Shown: in pieces, positions 1-11,569 of the stretch | Layout of the letters: every line of letters starts with the position of its first letter | Position numbering within the stretch: position 1 is the first letter of the stretch | Source: Prosopocoilus inquinatus | Lineage: Eukaryota > Arthropoda > Insecta > Coleoptera > Lucanidae | Direction of reading: 5' to 3' | NCBI GenBank assembly: GCA_036172665.1 | Contig: CM069874.1 | Location: 48,342,707-48,406,706 of the forward strand | Length of the DNA: 64,000 nucleotides | The notes under the pieces: generated by a model | Told to the model about the DNA's origin: nothing | What the model saw: only the letters and a program-made list of their open reading frames with translations | Databases searched by the model: none | Position numbers and translations under genes: made by a program

Positions 1-892
1 TTAATATTTTTTATTTTTAGGTTAAAGTGGTTAACAAGTTATGACTTGTAAAAATTAGCATAACTTTAACGTCCTCTCTAGCGTTAGAAGTCATTTGCAA
101 ATAAACTTCGTGACTGCGAATGTATTTAGAAATAGGGTAATGTTATTTTCTAGTAAAAACATTTATCTCATTTCCACCATTTATACAGAGTGAATCAAAA
201 CTCAAATGACTGAAGAACTCGATTTCTTTAAATGGTATATTCTGTATATCTTACCATGGTCGAATTCTACATTACATGCCCTTTCTAAAAATATAAGGTA
301 CTATTATGTTATACAGCGTGGTCAAAAATTTATGATCAACACCGAAAAAATTTTGTAGAAAAATCGCTTAAATTAATTTGTTTTAATATTTTCTAATTTT
401 TTCTTTCTTCCTATAATGATCTTTAGTATTGTTACGACCATTTTTAGAGCAAAATGGTACATAACAAAACACCATGAAGAAATCTAAATTTAATGTGAAC
501 CAAAGTGATATTTCAGGTGTAGATTTTATTTATATTTTTTTTACAATTTTAAATTGCTGTTACTAAATTTGTAGTTCGAATGCAACAATAACTACTTAAT
601 AATAAAAATGATAGAAAAAACAGTATTCAATTATGTAAGTCAGGACTTTAAATGATGACAATTTTTTAATGTACTTTCTAATTCTGTTTAGAAAATTATT
701 GTTCTCACATTGTAGTAGGACGGTTGAAACTATAGCTATACTGAATACATCCTCGTAATCATGTAACATTACATGTCCTCATAAGCATGACACCGTAATA
801 TCTGCTATAAGAAGCCGTATGTGTTATTACAAATACGATTATTAAATTGATTTCTGAGAAACACAAGTAATGTCACGCGAAAAAGTTGAAAC
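1..892. other. AT-rich sequence without a recognised gene
   Basis: Long runs of A and T with stops in all frames. No domain, repeat array or RNA gene was recognised. Confidence 0.5.
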
Positions 893-1405
893 GTAATGAT
901 CATGCAAAATCTGGTGTATTGCTTTCATGTCAATGCGTAAGGATGCTTGAATCTCACGGTATGTCACATGTCGATCTCGCTCAAGCATTTCACGCACAGC
1001 ATCTACATTAGTGGCAACAACAGATGTTGATGGAAGACCTTCACGAAATTCGTCACTGAGAGAGGTACGTCCACGCTGGAATTCGGCAAACCAATTACAA
1101 ACACTGCTCTTTGAAGGTGCTTTATCTCCAAAAGCCAAATGAAGCTGATCGAGGCATTGTTTCGGCGTTAGACCACATTTGAAATTGTAAAAAATCATAG
1201 CACGAAAATTTTCACGAGAGATTTCCATGTTTACACAAAATTACTTTTTCTCAAATGCCATACAAACAAAACTAGTTCACTTGGATAGGAACTGTCAATA
1301 GAATTATAGGCGAAAAACGTAAAATTTTTCAAATATGACAGTTGATAAACGCTAACAATTCTAGACCTACTAGATTCCAGAAAATTTTCCAGCAGCCCAC
1401 GTATA
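893..1405 (-). pseudogene. truncated mariner transposase, N-terminal part
   Basis: On the minus strand an ATG at 1228 opens a reading frame that begins MEISRENFRAMIFYNFKCGL and continues through the paired-type helix-turn-helix DNA-binding region of mariner transposases (GDKAPSKSSVCNWFAEFQRG, then REMLERDRHVTYREIQ). Similarity to the second mariner at 16.6-17.7 kb stops near 893, where the sequence diverges right after the second helix-turn-helix, so the whole DDD catalytic domain is missing. The outer end at 1375-1405 is an inverted-repeat end shared with the other copy (CCAGCAGCCCACGTATA). Only one end is present, so the copy is a 5'-end relic and cannot encode an active enzyme. Confidence 0.85.
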
Positions 1406-1408
1406 TGT

Positions 1409-2358
1409 AAATATTATGTACTTATGTTAGACAGGGACAGTTGCAAACTAACACAGTTGATACCAGTGAAAAATTACTGATTGTTGTGTTGGATAAACAA
1501 CGTAGGAAACAAAAGGATAGATAGTTAACTGTAAAACAGAAAATTAGAGACTCTAAACTGTAGAAATAAATGAATAAATAAATTAAAAGAAATTAAGTGG
1601 CACTTAACTATTAAACGAGCTTAAATTTAAGTGCTTTGCACGAATATTATTTCAGTCACACTTAGCTAAACCTGTGAAGGTGAAGTTGGCACAAGAAATA
1701 TACCGATAAATATTGGCGGTATTGTTAAATATAATAATAAACTTGTTCTGTGAATTTTTATGTCTGTTGTTTAATGCGCACGTGTTCCCCTGTTACTGAA
1801 AGTTAAGTTCTGTAGATACACGTTGTATTTATCTTGTAAAACTTACATATTAAAGGTTAGTACCTATTTACATAACATGTGTTTTTCTATTTTTATAAAA
1901 AAAAAATATATAAATAGGAAAATGTATACAAATATGAAACGCACCCGGACATCCAGTTTTACAGTAGAGGAAAATTTTGAATTTAGTAAATAACCATAAA
2001 CATATTTTAGAAAATAAGCAAACAGATGCAACCTCTTGGAAGGAAAAGGAATTGGTATACGTACAGCCCTGGGCTAGTTGAACGGACAAAAGAAAATAAA
2101 AAAAAAGAATTATGAAAATAGGAAGAAGTGCGTAAGTGGACAGCGAAAGAAAGAATGGAAATGTTCAAAACTGGAGGTGGATCTACTGTTTCAACCTCTG
2201 ATCGAATCAATGATTTTACTTTATCAATTATGAATAAAAAAGTGTATGTGGTCTAAAAAGCCCATTTGATGGTGATAAAACGGAATGAGACCATTATATT
2301 TATGATAGAATGTTAAGAAGTGTCAGCTCAAAATATTGAATATTTAATGTTTAGTGCT
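1409..2358. other. AT-rich sequence without a recognised gene
   Basis: No protein domain seen. The short motif GGCACTTAA near 1600 has a weak inverted counterpart near 5585, which might be degenerate ends of the Harbinger element between them, but the match is too poor to call. Confidence 0.3.
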
Positions 2359-2360
2359 TT

Positions 2361-2459
2361 ATGTGGGATGTAGATGATGATGAAAATATCCAAAATACCA
2401 ACATGGAAACCGCAGATGCTACTACTTTGACCAATTACATAAGTGAACATTACATGAAG
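2361..2459 (+). pseudogene. possible first exon of the Harbinger accessory gene
   Basis: An open frame starting MWDVDDDENIQNTNMETADA is acidic and runs to EHYMK, where it is cut by the CCGAAA-rich element. Immediately after that element, at 3252, the sequence reads GTAAGT, a good splice donor, so an ancestral exon could have ended here. It lies upstream of, and on the same strand as, the accessory-protein C-terminus at 3431. The link between the two is inference; no conserved domain is visible in this piece alone. Confidence 0.3.
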
Positions 2460-3243
2460 GTCCGACCGAAACCGACTTTCTCGCCGATACCGAAACCGAA
2501 ACCGAATTTCGGCCAATGTCTCAGTTTCGGCCGAAACAGAAACCGAAACCGAATCTTATTCGAAAGAAGTTAGAGATAGTTTTACTAAAGCCTAAATTAA
2601 TAGTTTTAATTAATAATTAATAACTGAAATTAAATAATTTTATATTGTCAGACAGAAACAAAAACAATTTTAAGTTAGTTTTATTTATTAATAATAGAAG
2701 TCAAACAAACTTATATGGTAAGACAAAAATAAAAACAATTTCAATTTCGTCTCTATCATATTTTACAAAAGTTAAAAGAAAATTTTTTTCAGCTATAGTT
2801 CATAGACAAAATTCAAATGTGTATCTTATTAAAATTAAATTTAGGTCAAAATAAAAAACTGGTATTTTAGAGATTTCACGTCCTGTAAAGCAAATTCACT
2901 TTGACTTTGGTTAATTTGAAATTTTGTGGTAAAGATTGCGTTAATATTACGGTCTGCCTTTTCAAACTGGGGAATTTTGAATCAGGTTTTGAATTGGGAT
3001 CGGTCACATTTCAAATATGCGGTCAAATATGAGTTAATGCAGCTTTAATTCACCGTCAAAATTGACATTTACACTGTTAAAACCGAGCATCATTATTATT
3101 TGACATCAAAAAAAAAATCAAGTTTGAAATTAATATGCATTTAAAGCAGAACAAAGAAAATAAATGTAGTTTCGGTTATAGCCCAAAGTTTATTTGCTGT
3201 TTTTTGGCCGAAACCGAAACCGAAACCGAATATTCGGTCGGAC
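2460..3243. mobile_element. element with GTCCGACCGAA inverted ends and CCGAAA hexamer arrays
   Basis: The left end reads GTCCGACCGAA at 2460 and the right end TTCGGTCGGAC at 3233-3243, an 11-bp inverted match. Just inside each end lie short arrays of CCGAAA (about 2465-2560 and 3208-3230), both in the same orientation. The core is AT-rich without coding potential. It interrupts what looks like an exon-donor junction. No clean target duplication was found. It is a non-autonomous DNA transposon by its shape; the superfamily is not determined. Confidence 0.6.
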
Positions 3244-3430
3244 ACTAAAGGTAAGTACTCGCTAAGTATTTACGTTGAAACAGGGATTGAGTTGAACATC
3301 GTCAGAATCATCGGAAAATGAGTGCAGAAAACATTTACATGTAAGTGCTATTTATTTACATAAGTCAGCGTAACTTCATTAAAAACTGATTCTTACTTTT
3401 AGGAACCTATAGAGGATAATTTTAAATTGG

Positions 3431-3658
3431 AATAATTGTTCGGCACAATTATTAAATCTAAGTGAAGCAATTCTAGAAGGTAGAAATGCTCGAATTTTAC
3501 GTAGGCGCCCTGCAATAAATTCAACGTCCAATTTAGTGCAAAAATACGAAGAATTAGCTCAAATGAAAATGGAAATAGCTACAATTCAGCTGGCTATGAA
3601 CCAATTCATGTTCAGAGGATATGAAACAAATAAAAAAAGCTTTTTAAAAATGAGCTAA
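3431..3658 (+). pseudogene. PIF/Harbinger accessory (Myb-like) protein, C-terminal fragment
   Basis: The frame reads NNCSAQLLNLSEAILEGRNA, then RRRPAINSTSNLVQKYEELA, ending in a helical stretch LAMNQFMFRG and a stop at 3656. Harbinger elements carry two genes, a DDE nuclease and a SANT/Myb-like DNA-binding partner whose C-terminus is commonly a predicted coiled helix of this sort. Position supports this: it is convergent with the nuclease gene starting at 3758 on the other strand. The SANT domain itself is not visible, and upstream frames contain stops, so this is a remnant. Assignment rests on context and general character, not on a named motif. Confidence 0.5.
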
Positions 3659-3757
3659 AAGAGTAATTTATTGATCTATTGACGTTTTGCGAAACGTCAA
3701 ATAATTACTCTTTTAGCTCGTTTTTAAAAAGCTTTTTTATTTGTTTCACATCCTCTG
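3613..3757. repeat. 145-bp palindrome between convergent Harbinger genes
   Basis: The left arm (CAGAGGATATGAAACAAATA onward) is repeated in inverted orientation to 3757, with the centre at GACGTTTTGCGAAACGTC near 3685. Arms match at nearly every base apart from a few changes. The left arm encodes the last residues of the accessory protein, so the right arm is an inverted duplicate of that gene end. Confidence 0.85.
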
Positions 3758-5385
3758 GAATTCTCACGAGCAAGAACTATCCAAAAATCAATTCACGTTC
3801 ATTTACCTCATTTGGTAAAAGAGGTGGGTCACCTTCTTCTATTTCAATTGCAATATTATGGAGAATTGCTGTTGGATAACCATTGTCACCTAACAACAAA
3901 ATTATTGATCAAATCTAAACATCATTTTACCAAGTAAAATACAATTGTTAATAATGTTTCTGGTTTTCAAAATCAGTATGTATTCTGCTATTATTGAATA
4001 TTGTTGAATGATTGCATGATCCTGGCCACCTTGCAAAAACATCCAATATCTTTAACTTATGATCACAAATTACTTGTGTGTTAATGGCAAAATAAGATTT
4101 CCTCTTCCGAAACAGTTCTCCATCATCTCCTCCTAAAATTCACCACATAAAATTTATTTACAAATGAACTGAATTTAAAAGCAATATACCAGGAGATTGA
4201 ATTTTGATATGTGTATAGTCTACTACTCCTATAGCTCTCGGAAATGCAGCTAGATCATAAAATCCCCTTTGAATTCTTTTTTTACCATTTCAGTGTTTGG
4301 AAACTTAATAAATGTATCATATAAACGTGCAGTTGCTTCAGATATTCGAATAATTATTCTGTTTACTGTTGCTAAATGCATGCCAGTAAAGTCAGCTATT
4401 GTTTGTAAATGTCCACCTATTTAATAAAATCTAGGTGCAACTAATAACTGATTTATTGGTGAGACTGAACTGTTCCAGAAATAACGTTGTTTTAATTTGT
4501 CTGAATATAATAGTTCTCTAATAGTTACCTGTTGTCTGGATATTCAAGATCTCCTTCAATTAATTGCAATAAACGTAAAGTAAATTCTTTAGATAAACGA
4601 AATCTTTTACGAAATCCTGCTTCATTATATACAGAGTCTTTCAAAAAGTGTGCCACAAGTGGACCTTTCTTTTATTTTCGATTTTTGTATAAATTTATTG
4701 AGGCAGAGCACTTCTGCAGAACTTATATACAGTGTGGACACTTAGAAATGAACACCGTTTAAGAGTAAACTGCTCTTATTTAACAAGATACAGAAAAACG
4801 TCATAAGAATAAGTCGTTCAGAATTAAAAGCTACTATAACTATATATAACTAACTATAACTAGATATGAGATTCTAGCCCCTATTTCAAAAACAAAAGAA
4901 AAACGAAAAAACGATTACAATTTATTGTGAATCACTCTTTATACACACCATTTTAGGAAATACTAGTGGGACTAGTGTCTCCCAAAATAATATGAGTGAG
5001 AAAATACGAGATTCGTTCTTATTTCTCAATTTGGTTCTGAGAGATTATTTCAATGAATTGTTATCATGCTACAAAAAAGCACAAAGTTTCGAAATGAATT
5101 GAAATAATCACTCGGAAATAAATGAAATGGTTGAGAAATAAGAACGAATTTCGGATTTTCGTATTCATATTATATTAACCCCACCAGTATTTCCTATTGA
5201 AGCGTGTGTACAGAATAGTTCACAATAAATTGAGATTTTTTCATTTTTGAGGTAGGAGACTATAATTTCATATCTAGCTATAAATTTTTTCCATCCATTT
5301 TCAATAAAATCCATTTCATCTACTTCATTATCTTCTACCGTTAATTCAAACATTATTACAATTCTATTCAATAAAGAAATTACAA
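3758..5385 (-). pseudogene. PIF/Harbinger DDE nuclease, decayed
   Basis: Minus-strand pieces in order match the HARBI1-like nuclease family (DDE_Tnp_4). A possible N-terminus lies at about 5270-5385 (MFELTVEDNEVDEMDFIENG). Then FRKRFRLSKEFTLRLLQLIE at 4575-4640, IADFTGMHLATVNRIIIRIS near 4340-4400, FPRAIGVVDYTHIKIQSPG just before 4190, GDDGELFRKRKSYFAINTQV after 4132, and ARWPGSCNHSTIFNNSRIHT near 4000. Between 4189 and 4133 there is a 57-bp intron with GT and AG ends that keeps the frame, known for this family. A later GDNGYP motif (near 3880) is fused directly to ILHNIAIEIEEGDPP, so an internal piece of the catalytic domain is lost. With a palindrome inserted near the N-terminus and stops between blocks, the gene is dead. 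Confidence 0.85.
4850..5285. mobile_element. palindromic MITE inside the Harbinger element
   Basis: Left arm from AACTAGATATGAGATTCTAG (about 4858) through AGGAAATACTAGTGGGAC (4956) to TTCTTATTTCTCA (5030) is repeated inverted from about 5130 to 5280. Arms are about 170 bp and diverged, with a short AT-rich centre. It lies between the N-terminal piece and the rest of the nuclease. Confidence 0.7.
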
Positions 5386-5644
5386 ACAACATTTCAATTA
5401 ACAACCGACCCATATGAACAACTGGTTTTATTACCAACGACGATAACCACCACACATCTCAACCACCTTACAGTTGTAAGTTCGGAAACTCGGAAACAAC
5501 TACGTCCTACACCTATGTAACGCTAAGCCACCCTTAAGAGGGACATTATCTACCGTATAAATATAAAATCGTTCAGCGCCACTTAAATTCGCGGTGCAAC
5601 TAAGTTTTTGCATTTAAGCGGGCTTAAATTTTTATTTTTGATGA

Positions 5645-5697
5645 AACTGCCGAAATATACTAAAGCATTACATATTGCTTTAGATATTTCGGCAGTT
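5645..5697. repeat. short hairpin with CTGCCGAAATAT arms
   Basis: AACTGCCGAAATATACTAAA is matched in inverted orientation by TTTAGATATTTCGGCAGTT, leaving a loop of about 12 bases. It may be a minimal MITE. Confidence 0.7.
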
Positions 5698-5809
5698 ACG
5701 TCAACCAGTGCATTCGAGCATATCATTTCCGTCTTAAAATAGACATCGTGAGAATTTACAATTTTCTTAAGTGATGGTACTGGCTTTTATTTTTTAATTT
5801 TGCAGCCTA

Positions 5810-6510
5810 TTTACAGCGTTTATTTTAGGAGCTACAGAAAAACTTTAAATACAAAATTTGCAGAGTTTTATGCCTATTATCTTTCAGAGTTGTCATAAGA
5901 AACAAAAGCCCATCGGAAATGGCAGAAGAAAATATAATTTTTGTCTTTTTTTTTAAATAGAACATCCTGTATATTGTTTACTAAGATGAAGGATCACACT
6001 TTCTGATTTCAAATATATATAATGGGTTGATAGTTGGAAAAGCCGTTTATGAGATATTTGAGGTTAGAATATCAATGAATTAATGTTTAAAATATTAAAG
6101 GGGCCTGAAATTTTGTTTTTATTTTTAATATATTGTGCAGGGTTTCCAGTAATCAAATTTCTATTGTTTTTTTTGCTAACTAAAACAGCCATTAAGCAAT
6201 TTTTCAGACCGACTTGGTTTTGTAAAAGTCATTAGGCTGATATTTTAAACTTAATTATATCACGAACGACCCCTCTAAATGTACATATATATTATGTATT
6301 TTTGAAATCAGGAATATATGATCTTTCACCTTAGCAAACAATACACAGGGTATTTCATTAAAAAAACGAAAATTGTATCTTTTTCTCCAATTTGTGATGC
6401 GCTTTTTTCCTTCTGATAACTCTAAAAGATAATAGGCATAAAACGCTACAACTTTTGCAAATAAAATTGTTCTCTAGCTCCTAAAATAACCTCTCTAGAT
6501 AGGGTGCAAA
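5810..6510. mobile_element. foldback element, CAGGGTRTTTC type
   Basis: The left arm (GTTTATTTTAGGAGCTACAG at about 5818 to GATGAAGGATCAC near 6000) is repeated inverted at about 6300-6500. Motifs for AACATCCTGTATATTG and CAATACACAGGGTATTTC lie within the arms. The same arm sequence recurs at 43.08-43.29 kb. Arms are about 200 bp and diverged. Confidence 0.75.
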
Positions 6511-8268
6511 ATCTAGAAAATAAACTGTACATATAGGTGTCCCAGAGCTCCGTAAAAGTTCCATAACTTTCTTGCATTCCAGGTATCGACTCGAATTTTT
6601 TTATATAATCGGAGCACTTCTTTTGCACATTTTAAAAATATTTTCGTTTGTGTACAGGATGTGCAAGTATTATAAAAATATCAAAGTTACTTTTTTTTTT
6701 GATTGAAACTTTTTCAGTCACTTTTACGTATCAATCATACTTTTTGATGTGAGTCAATTTTTTCTTGAAAATTCCCGGATGCAAGGTTCCATTCAAAAAT
6801 GCGTATCTTCTAAACCAATAAAGATAATGCAACCGATTTTCTTTTCAGTCGAAGCCTTAGGCTGTGGCTAATCTTTCGAGATAAAGCCGAGTCGTGAAGA
6901 TATGTTCCAAGGCTTGCTACGATTTTTTGAATATGAATAACTACAAATAACAAAAACTCCATTGTTTCAAATAGAATATTTGGGTAATATTTTCACCCCA
7001 TTTCATAGCGTTCCAATTCTGAAATTTGACGAGTTATTGAGAAAATAGTAATTTTTCTAATTCGGCCCACTTAGTGTTGGACACTTTTTACACCAAACGT
7101 ACTACATAGTCCTTCCGCGGCTCCGACGCATTTAAGTTGCTATTGAGTGGGCAGGAAAGGGTTGCAAAAGTTTTTCTGGACGGGTCGAATCGTAATTCTC
7201 GTACTGCACGCGGAACACGTAGGTCGATTTCTTATCCTCGGTGGAAGAACAATCTGATCTTATATCCTGATTGAACCGCGCCGAGTGATTTTCGGAATGG
7301 ATGTTCTTTTATTACTGTGTGCAAATATTTAAACCTGTAATACATCACCATAAATGGCAACGTTTGAACTCACATATTCATAACAGAAAGTTAATAGTTT
7401 TCGAGAAAAATGAATTAGCAGATTTTCACCAAACCTTCTGAGAACTGCTGGCACAGCTAACGAGTGGATGGTAGGCCGCCTCGCCTGCTTAAATGTCAAA
7501 AACGAACATCTGTATGATGCCTATTAATAAAACGTAACAATCGATACATTTTAAACGCGTTCACAAAGCGCCTAGATTTATTAAAAAAATAAATGCAACT
7601 TCACTCCAAGTAATTACAATTTCAGGTATTTTTAAACTATAAACCGACGATACTGGAGGAAAAATGCGCTTCAAAAATTCGGATAATGAGTATAAAATTT
7701 ACTAATTGATTGATATCCTAAAGCGAAATTTCGCATTTCTTTTGATGCCATTTACTGATTTATTCATCGATATTTGATATCTTAAAATAAATAAATGTAA
7801 CATTACTTAGCCCAGTGAATTAAAATTTTAAATAAAATAATTAATAAACAGTATCGGTGGGTGTGTTATATTATGGTATGTTATGGTATATTTATTTCTT
7901 GCTCATTTCAACAATTCTAAATAAGTGGTACCTCCGAAATATTTTGGCTATGATACAGCAGCCAGCCGAATTTTTATTTGCACACAGTAAAGGAAAGAAA
8001 CACCCTGTGTATCATATTATTTATGTATGTACCGCACCATTGATTTTCGAAAATAAAGAGACTATTATCATTATTATTATTAAGAAGGCTATATGAAAAT
8101 TCACATCTAACTCAATTTCGCCAAAAATCTTAATGTCGCCTCTGAAATACATACCTGATTTAATTAACCCAGAGTTCATCACATAAAACTTGTGCCATTT
8201 TAAAGTTGGGAACTCGAAAACTGTGTGAAGACGCCTTTACATTTAAAAAGATAAAGTTCGACGTCAAT
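6511..8268. other. no gene recognised
   Basis: Mostly AT-rich. The part from about 7080 to 7290 is slightly GC-richer (GCGGCTCCGACGCATTTAAG) but has no open frame with a known domain. Confidence 0.4.
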
Positions 8269-8270
8269 AT

Positions 8271-8432
8271 TAGGTCTGTCCTATCCGTTAGAATTTCAAG
8301 TTTGGAACCGTTCAAATCAGTTCTGAGTATGAGCAGTTCACAGAATTGGACATAAATTTAATTTTATAAATTTTATACTGCGCATGACTTGAACGGTTCA
8401 GAACTTGAAATCTTGACGGATAGAGAGACCTA
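8271..8432. mobile_element. MITE with TAGGTCTST ends
   Basis: TAGGTCTGTCCTATCCGT at the left matches in inverted orientation ACGGATAGAGAGACCTA at the right, and similarity continues inward through the GAACCGTTCAA motif for about 60 bp. Flanking TA at both ends suggests a TA target duplication. Confidence 0.75.
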
Positions 8433-9861
8433 TTGAAACTCAATGAGTTTCAGCAACAGTTTTATTTAAATATGTATTTCTATTATTAAGAAAACTGTCC
8501 AAGCAAAGAATTTTTCGCAAACGACCAAGAAAAATGGTTAAAAAATAACAGGGCTAATGCAGTGTGTTTGTTCGTCCAACCCTCAACATCAAGCTTGCCC
8601 ACATGGAGGGCACAAATAAAGATCACCACTCCACGGAGCAGGATTTATTTACTGACTTCTTAGTTCACCCCACGAGCCGAAATTAAGTGCATTGCCCCGT
8701 CGGAATTTTTCTTAATCTCTTCCACCATTACTCGAACGCCACAAGAAATCCAAAAATATATTTTTTAATAAAAGAAAACGGTAATAAAAAATTGAAACTC
8801 GTGTTTTGGTATCTCCCCTTTACATTTTTTTTTTTCTATTTGTAATAATTTTATCAGTGACCTAGTGCATGGCGTTTTATTTAATCGCACTTAATTGTGC
8901 TTAAAAAAAACATCATTCTGCGCGAAAAATTCGCAAAATCGATAAGTTATCGTCGGTGACGTGCAAATATTTATCTTATCAACCGTAACAATAAAACTGT
9001 CGCTTTTTAATTAATTTTAACAGCCTTTATCGTAAGAAAAAGTTAGCAAAAAATATAATCATTTGATTAAAAAAAAGTGGTGTTGCCTCATTTGTCACAG
9101 GCCCTTGCGTAAACAAGGGGGTGTCTAAATTAACTGTGAGTGCGCATAGGGCGCAGGAATTTATTTTACACTTGAACGATATACATAGATTGTAGATAAG
9201 CAGGGCGCGCAAAAATTTAGCAAGCGTTGCGTAAACACGAAAGGAGATCAAAACGTAAAATAACACGGTCAGTGAAGCAGAAATTCAAATGCGAGAACCT
9301 TATTTAAGAAAAAGGTAATAATGATCACTATGATGGTATAACACTCTGACTATGCGATTAATAGAATCTAATAATAGTCATCATTATCTTTTAATGGCAT
9401 CTTTATAATAAATAAGGCTGTAAATGTTAAAATGGTAGTGAAGTTTTGCTAAACGAATTTGCCTTGTTTGATGCTACCTACCTGAGCAGAAGCAAGTTTT
9501 GTCCTGAAGAAATTAACGTGCCGCACAGCCAGCAGCTTCAGTCGTGACGGATATGGTTGTTAATTAAACGCGATACATAATGAGCGCCACCTAATCTTAA
9601 TCCGAGACGACGAGAAGATCGAAGAGAAAGAAAATGATTCAACTTATGCAACAATATTTAATGTCAACAAATGACAGATATAACAGTCATAGTATGTGGT
9701 GGACTTAACGCCACCAAGTGTGTGCACACCTTAGTGCATCAAATCAAACAATGAAACTTGCCAAAACTTCAAAGTGAATGACTAGTCGCAATAAAAATAT
9801 CTTTCAAGTAAAGCAAACCAGCCAATGGCGAATCCCTCACCAGCTTTACAAAAAACAAATC
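8433..9861. other. no gene recognised
   Basis: AT-rich with scattered stops. Short frames of about 80 codons here show no recognisable domain. Confidence 0.4.
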
Positions 9862-9995
9862 ATATTCGGCGTGAAGCGCCCAAGGCTATCGTTAAATACG
9901 AATAAAATATTTGACGTGATGCGCTCAAAATAACGTTGAATGCGATTACAATATTTGGCATGAAGCGCCCGAAACAACGTTCAAATGTAAATACA
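9862..9995. repeat. three diverged 44-45 bp tandem units
   Basis: The unit core TGAAGCGCCC followed by a CGTT block recurs at 9872, 9917 (TGATGCGCTC) and 9961, a period of 45 then 44. Each of the first two units ends in ACAATATT or AAAATATT. The units differ at many positions, so the array is old. Confidence 0.7.
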
Positions 9996-9999
9996 GTGA

Positions 10000-10680
10000 A
10001 AGACTGTAGCGCTAAAAATCGGAACATCCCACCTGATTAGACAGTCACGGAGATTTCCGGGGCCTCAGTCCACTTTGCATACCTATTGACGTGTGGAGTC
10101 GAGTCTGCTGCCCGGAAACCGTTACGAAGATTTCAGTCTGCTCCCCCAATTGGATCGTCGCAGATGCACCTGGTACGAAGAAAAGCGTCGTACAAAGTAG
10201 GCTGTCGCCTAAAGCTAAACCAAAACAGGGAGCCTAAGCTCAACGCAAAAGTTGTGCCCAAACCAAAATTAAAACTTGTGGTCAAACCAAGATTAAAAGC
10301 CTGCAAGGAAAGGAAATTTTGACAAAAATAACCTGCACGAGAGGGACAGCAACAGTCACAATTCCATTGATGCATCTGTTCCGACCTTCAAGGACGAGGC
10401 ATGAGACAAACTCTTAACGAGCTTTTTGTTCTACCAGCGCCAAGTCAAAACCGACAAAACGTCATACGTGTATGACGAGGAGACTCTTTCTCGAAGATCC
10501 TCGACAGTAACCAAAATGTGTGCCGACCTTCAGGACGACCAAAACGCGAAATTGGGACAGTGCCCCCACAAACAACACCGCCAGGCGCTGGGGATATCGT
10601 CAAACGACTGACTGGCTCCCGGCACAGTCGCGGTAATGAAGTAAACCTAACCGTGCCCCCAAATGTATGAAAGAAGGGTT
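10000..10680. other. GC-richer segment with short overlapping frames
   Basis: Base composition is visibly more even than the neighbours. Plus-strand frames at 10086-10322 (lysine-rich, with repeated KPKLK-like words) and 10426-10611 lie upstream of the reverse-transcriptase scrap at 11.3 kb. They might be the first-ORF remnant of a retroelement, but no zinc knuckle or other domain is seen. Confidence 0.3.
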
Positions 10681-11332
10681 TGTGCGAATTGAAAACATCG
10701 TGACCTCAGCAGGAACCAACGCGAATCAACATGACGTAAAGAAAAACCAATGGCGTTAGAAGTCAAGAGTGAAACCAAACCAAATTAAATGTTTCAGTCG
10801 AAACCAGTCGATACCAGTTCTATAAACAGAGAGACGACGGCGGAACCTTTATGACAGTTTGACTGTGTGGAACAATAATTTCGATCGGCTCTCGCGAAAC
10901 AGATCAAACGCGCTTGCAAACGTTTTCAAAAGATGAGGCAATCCTATCTAAAAATAGAATCTCCGAACAATATGCATGGAGAATTAATACTATGGTTGGA
11001 ATATTTTAAACGAATGCAAAGAAAGCGTCTGGTTCTGAGTTAAAACAGCAAGCGTGAAATCATTTAATGTTTTACGAATTGGATTATTCCAGCAACGAAG
11101 ACGATGGTAAAAAAACTGTTTTTATCGCAATAAAATCCGACGAAATAGGTGCGGCAAAAGCATTTTAAACACAAAGAACTTCTTACAGTTATGCAAACGG
11201 GAATTAATGCGAGTCAAACTTAATAAACAGCTCGTTTTCTGAAAAGCGGTTTTCACACCGCAACATTGAGTATTGCAAAGGCGTACGTGATTAGAAAACA
11301 CTTTTCTAACGAGATTGTGTGTGTATTGTTCT

Positions 11333-11568
11333 GCAATTATTCTGAAAAAGGGCGACCCTGATTTAACGGAAAATTACTGCCCTATCTTTGCCATTACAAT
11401 GTTTTCTAAAGTATTTGAAACGGTAATAAAAAATAGATTGAATATTTTGACAAATATTAACTTTTTAATACGACACAATTTGGCTTTCGTAAAGGTTTGT
11501 CGCCGACGAAAGGTGCTGTAGACTGTATGTTGGGTGAAATAGTGGAGGGCTTGGATCTCGGAAAGTAA
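11333..11568 (+). pseudogene. non-LTR reverse transcriptase fragment
   Basis: The frame starting near 11333 reads LKKGDPDLTENYCPIFAITM then FSKVFETVIKNRL, the palm-entry region of LINE reverse transcriptases (KKGD..NYRPIS..FSK..E). The continuation is in a different frame from 11476: QFGFRKGLSPTKGAVDCMLG, the family's Q.GFR motif. One frameshift separates the two, and the catalytic YADD region is absent. It is a short dead fragment of an unassigned LINE. Confidence 0.85.
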
Positions 11569-11569
11569 A

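Noticed and set aside
5165..5455. 96-codon minus frame as an independent gene
   Set aside because: Its first part resembles the Harbinger nuclease N-terminus, and its last part is the arm of a palindromic MITE.
1597..5590. GGCACTTAA words as terminal inverted repeats of the Harbinger element
   Set aside because: The match is short and interrupted, and no 3-bp target duplication could be confirmed.
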